Shown here piece after piece: positions 60,623 through 64,000 of a stretch of DNA of 64,000 nucleotides. Source of the stretch: Litchfieldia alkalitelluris (GTDB lineage: Bacteria > Bacillota > Bacilli > Bacillales > Salisediminibacteriaceae); contig NZ_KZ119600.1 of assembly GCF_002153425.1 (NCBI RefSeq), forward strand, positions 1,347,103 to 1,411,102, given 5' to 3'. Each line of letters begins with the position of its first letter. Within the stretch, counting starts at the first letter, position 1. The notes below the pieces were generated by a model, which saw nothing but the letters and a program-made list of their open reading frames with translations, was not told the DNA's origin and did no database searches. The position numbers and the translations under genes were made by a program.

Positions 60623-62425
60623 ATGTACAATTATAGGTTTGGATATAAATATATTCTCATGGTGATGATTTGTATCTTACTAGTGTTGTTCGGTTCAATC
60701 GATTTGTTTGGATCATATGGCACTACCAATGTTGTTGCGAATGATGAAATATCAAATGAAGAATGGCCAAATGTACTGGTTATTTTCTCCTCGAGAGATG
60801 ACGAAATGGATGAACACCAACGAATGTTGGATATGTTACTAGGCCACTTCACAGCAAACGTGACCTTTATCTCTAGTTCGCTAGTAGAGGAACAGGACTT
60901 GGATCTAGTAGACTACTTATTCTATTATGGCCATGTTAAGGAGGTTCTTCCTAGACAGGTAATAGACATGGTTAACCAATTTGATGGAACGATTGTTACC
61001 ATAGGAGAAAATGCTGATCAGTTTGGAGAACGATTTTCCTTTATAGAACGCTCTCCTACGAATGCGGTTATTGATGAGATTGAACTGGTGGAAGATCCCG
61101 ATAAACAACTATCCTTTGTTCCACAATATATTTTTAACATTAGCGTTGTAGAGGATCACCATTTAGAAACACTATTGTTTGGAAAAAAAGATAATGTACG
61201 ATATCCACTTTTTGTGAAGAAACAATTCCACTACTATTTTGCCTCAAACATATTAAAACCGCCGTTTTCCATATTATTTGCAGAAGTCCTTTATGATGTT
61301 TTTAAAGAGGATTATAGGGAAGTTTCAGAAGTAAATCCAGGTTATATTCGTCTGGAGGACATTCATCCATTAGTCGATCCTGACCATATGATGGATATTG
61401 CCCATATTTTAGCGGAGAAAAATATTCCTTATATGATTGCTGTCATTCCAGTTTATACAAATCCTGAAACAAAAAAACAATATCACTTTTCTGATTCACC
61501 CAAATTATTAAAGGCACTGAAGTTTATGCAAGACAATGGGGGAAGCATCGTCCTCCATGGATATACGCATCAATTCCGATTAAGTGAGACTGGGGAGGGT
61601 TTTGAATTTTGGGATGTAGAAAACAACATGCCTATCTACCACGGTCAGGATGATGAGGTCGTTGTGAAAACGGAAGAAGACTTTAGTAGTATTGGGGAAT
61701 ATGAGGAATATCTTAGTGACCAAAAAGCATATGAACGGGATTATATAGAAGAAAGGATAACAAGGGGGATAGAAGAATTAGCAAACTATGGTTTATACGC
61801 TTTAGCATTTGAAGCTCCACATTATACCATGTCCCAACATGGTTATCAGGTAGTCTCAGAATACTTCACAACTTATGTAGGACAGTTACAACTAAGTGAT
61901 AACGACTGGGAGATAATGACGACCTCACCGTATATTACTGAGCCCAATTTTTTACACGGAATGAAGTTGCTACCAGAAACGATGGGTTATGTTTTACCGG
62001 AAGATCCTGATGGGTCAATAGAAACGATGATCAGGAATGCAGAGAATTATCGTTTTGTTAGAGAAGGAATGGTGGCAGGATTTTACCATCCTTACCTTGG
62101 TCCCGAGTTGTTTATTGAATTAATTGAGCAGATGGAAAAAATTCCGAATGTATCCTGGATCGATTTGAAAAAGATGGATAATCATGTCCAAACGAAGCAT
62201 GTTGACATAAGGTCTGGACAGGGAGAAATTAACGCCAACGTCAACTATATGGGACTCTTTTTATCTTCTACAAGCTACATTGATTTTCATGTGAAAAATG
62301 TAATTGTAGTACTCCTATGGTGTTTTGGTGCAATAGGTGCAATAGCAGTCGTATCATTTATTTTATATATTCTTTCAAATAGTATCAGCTCGAACCAAGT
62401 AGAAAGGAGGAAAGCAGTTGGCTGA
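60623..62425 (+). CDS. DUF2334 polysaccharide-deacetylase-like membrane protein
   Basis: This 600-residue protein has an N-terminal signal-anchor (about 10-32), an external domain, and a C-terminal membrane segment (about 561-585). A DUF2334 core (about 230-530) has YIRLEDIHPLVDPDHMMDIA, PYMIAVIPVYTNPETKK, SIVLHGYTHQFR and GFYHPYLGPELFIELIEQM. The Asp and His residues correspond to the metal site of NodB-like deacetylases. It probably removes acetyl groups from the polysaccharide outside the cell. AGAGGGGG precedes the ATG. It overlaps the glycosyltransferase by eight bases. Confidence 0.83.
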   Translation: MYNYRFGYKYILMVMICILLVLFGSIDLFGSYGTTNVVANDEISNEEWPNVLVIFSSRDDEMDEHQRMLDMLLGHFTANVTFISSSLVEEQDLDLVDYLFYYGHVKEVLPRQVIDMVNQFDGTIVTIGENADQFGERFSFIERSPTNAVIDEIELVEDPDKQLSFVPQYIFNISVVEDHHLETLLFGKKDNVRYPLFVKKQFHYYFASNILKPPFSILFAEVLYDVFKEDYREVSEVNPGYIRLEDIHPLVDPDHMMDIAHILAEKNIPYMIAVIPVYTNPETKKQYHFSDSPKLLKALKFMQDNGGSIVLHGYTHQFRLSETGEGFEFWDVENNMPIYHGQDDEVVVKTEEDFSSIGEYEEYLSDQKAYERDYIEERITRGIEELANYGLYALAFEAPHYTMSQHGYQVVSEYFTTYVGQLQLSDNDWEIMTTSPYITEPNFLHGMKLLPETMGYVLPEDPDGSIETMIRNAENYRFVREGMVAGFYHPYLGPELFIELIEQMEKIPNVSWIDLKKMDNHVQTKHVDIRSGQGEINANVNYMGLFLSSTSYIDFHVKNVIVVLLWCFGAIGAIAVVSFILYILSNSISSNQVERRKAVG

Positions 62426-63693
62426 TTACTTCTTATATATATCTATATTTCTAATTTGGCTGATGTTGTTCTATCATTTGTTCTTAATGCAGGGGGGGTA
62501 TTTCTTCTCCTTAAAGGTTGAGAGAATAAAAGAATTATGGTGGAGTAATATACCTGAACAGCCGATGGTCAGTATTCTCATTCCTGCTCACAATGAAGAA
62601 GTTGTTATCGAAGAGACCATTAAATCAATGATTCGTTTAAATTATCCTAAGAACAAACTGGAAGTCATTGTAATTAATGATAATTCTTCAGATTTAACAG
62701 GAAAAGATTGCTGATTCCTACGCAAGGGATCATTCGTTTATAAAAGTCATCCATAATAAACCGCCATTTGCAGGAAAGGGGAAATCAGGTGCTTTGAATA
62801 CTGGATTCAAGCAGTCCTCAGGAGAGATAATAGTTGTTTATGATGCGGATAATACACCTGAACCTGATGCTGTTCAGAATCTAGTACTCCCTTTACAGAA
62901 GGACAAAAAGGCTGGTGCTGCAGTAGGTAAGTTTCGCGTTGTAAATGCACAAAAAAATTTACTTACTCGATTTATTAATATCGAAACGATTACTTTTCAA
63001 TGGCTTGCACAAGCGGGAAGATGGTTCTGGTTTAAAATGGCAACTATTCCAGGTACCAATTTTTCAATTAGAAGGTCTATATTGGAGGAACTTGGAGGTT
63101 GGGATGAAAAAGCTTTGTCGGAAGATACGGAATTAAGCATCAGGGTCTATAACTTAGGTTATTATATTCGTTTTTTCCCAGCAGCAATTACATGGGAACA
63201 AGAGCCTGAAACTTGGAGAGTCTGGTGGAAGCAAAGAACGAGATGGGCATGTGGTAATATATATGTCATTGGCAAATATTTAGTTCGATTTAATCAATTG
63301 AAGAAAAAGAAGATACTTATTGATTTAGTATATTTTTTATTTACCTACTTTTTGTTTTTTGGCGGCATATTCGTTTCCCACGGTATTTTTGTGACAAACT
63401 TATTTGTTGATTTGGATCTTTCTATCGGCATTATTTCATATATTCTATTAATTGTAGGCTTCCTGTTATTTATAACAGAGATAATGCTGGCATTAACGAT
63501 GGAAAAACATCAATTCAACTTCAAAAACTATTTTACCGTACTTCTGATGTATTTTACGTATTCACAACTGTGGTTGTTTTTAATTCTTTATTCTGGAGGC
63601 TTGGAGTTGAAACGGAGCATTTTAAAGCAGGAAATGAAATGGTATAAAACCCAACGATTTAAAGAAGATGAAATAAAACAGAAGGTTTCTTAG
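62418..63693 (+). pseudogene. Family 2 glycosyltransferase with an internal frameshift
   Basis: The TTG start has AAAGGAGG eight bases before it. The first frame reads a membrane segment (about 5-25) then PMVSILIPAHNEEVVIEETI and VIVINDNSSDLTGKDC with a stop at 62712. Removing one A from AAAA near 62701 gives ...LTGKIADSYARDHSFIKVIH, which continues to 63693 through YDADNTPEP (DXD), NFSIRRSILEELGGWDEKAL, SEDTELS and KQRTRWACGN (QxxRW), followed by four membrane segments. Such enzymes polymerise beta-linked polysaccharide through the membrane, like PgaC. As written, the gene is broken. Confidence 0.85.
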
Positions 63694-63704
63694 ATATATT
63701 AATT

Positions 63705-63770
63705 GGCTCCCCTAGAGGAGACAGATTTTCGGATTTCATCTGTCTACCTTTTGGGGAGCAGGAAATTTTT
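63705..63770 (+). terminator. Terminator at the end of the exopolysaccharide operon
   Basis: GCTCCCC pairs with GGGGAGC, with an inner stem AGACAGAT/ATCTGTCT. TTTTTG follows shortly after. Confidence 0.75.
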
Positions 63771-63796
63771 GTTTGGTTTTCTTAATTGTCCTCTAA

Positions 63797-63812
63797 AAGC
63801 TTCGCCCCGAAG
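63797..63812 (-). terminator. Weak hairpin after the peptidase gene
   Basis: Reverse strand CTTCGGGGCGAAG, then CTTTTAG, downstream of the peptidase stop. Short and marginal. Confidence 0.4.
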
Positions 63813-63823
63813 TTCGGGTCTCG

Positions 63824-64000
63824 TTAATTAATCTCTTTAATGACACTCTCTAGGAAATCACCCATTCGTTTAACTGCAGATTCTGAAAAGTCAAAGCTTA
63901 CTCCAGTTTCTTCATAGATAGCTGCGATAGATTGATTGTAGTCCGCACCTGCACCCTTTTTGAATGATTCAACAGCCAGCTCTGGGTTGCTACGATAATT
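63824..64000 (-). CDS. Partial M3-family oligoendopeptidase (C-terminus)
   Basis: The reverse strand carries the last 58 residues: NYRSNPELAVESFKKGAGAD, YNQSIAAIYEETGVSFDFSE, SAVKRMGDFLESVIKEIN, then a stop. The pattern (short helix, G.G.d, later G.d....) matches the end of M3 oligoendopeptidase F-type proteins. The zinc-binding HExxH region is outside the window. The assignment rests on a short piece. Confidence 0.6.
   Translation of the reverse strand, partial: NYRSNPELAVESFKKGAGADYNQSIAAIYEETGVSFDFSESAVKRMGDFLESVIKEIN

Overview
The window is low-GC Gram-positive chromosomal DNA, most like a Bacillaceae member (Bacillus and relatives). The reasons are strong AGGAGG-type ribosome sites, frequent GTG and TTG starts, many stem-loop terminators, and family content: an AgrC-like and a KinB-like sensor kinase, a YtrA/YtrB-like GntR-ABC module, a YhaQ/YhaP-like ABC pair, a YpvA-like helicase, nirBD with SirB/SirC-type siroheme genes, and CBO0543-type membrane proteins. 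The genus cannot be fixed from this sequence. No rRNA, tRNA or CRISPR array was seen.

Layout. 0-20 kb is housekeeping and accessory DNA: a kinase and membrane-protein pair, an AAC(3)-like acetyltransferase, a MerR regulator with a predicted membrane domain, a PAS-GGDEF-EAL protein, a DUF2254 protein, a YcdB-like protein, an ABC exporter followed by a regulator with two MerR DNA-binding domains, a MORN-type protein, a lipoprotein, a NUDIX hydrolase, GNAT and methyltransferase enzymes, and a KinB-like kinase. 20.1-27.3 kb is a nitrite/nitrate operon: an Fnr-type site, nirB, nirD, a CobA-HemD fusion, sirB, sirC and narK. Siroheme supply, nitrite reduction and nitrate/nitrite transport are thus together. 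27.4-30.2 kb is a long array of 52-bp tandem repeats interrupted by a complete IS3-family element. 31-45 kb holds a dynamin-like protein with a degenerate P-loop, small membrane proteins, a spore-coat-like Gly/Tyr protein, an AbrB/PIN toxin-antitoxin pair flanked by direct repeats, a V4R protein, a MarR regulator with palindromic operators, pentapeptide and DinB proteins and an intracellular GH9 glycosidase. 45.9-51.1 kb holds two regulator-ABC transporter modules. 51-57.5 kb has membrane proteins, a DUF2161 nuclease-like protein, more tandem arrays and a Rad3/DinG-type helicase. 57.7-63.7 kb is an apparent exopolysaccharide operon (UDP-GlcNAc 2-epimerase, a GH113-like hydrolase, a DUF2334 deacetylase-like protein, a family 2 glycosyltransferase with a frameshift), preceded by a consensus promoter and SinR-like boxes. 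The last bases are the end of an M3 peptidase.

The most unusual signal is a set of five kinds of intergenic tandem repeat (19.8, 27.4-30.2, 44.8-45.3, 54.6-55.2 and 55.4 kb). All have units of 51-52 bp and each unit carries an inverted repeat. The kinds share half-units, keep the same phase, and two of them expand as dimers. I do not recognise this as a described element. Several gene remnants (GNAT, GGDEF, hemerythrin, DUF2691-like, a small membrane protein) lie beside repeats, which suggests active genome remodelling.
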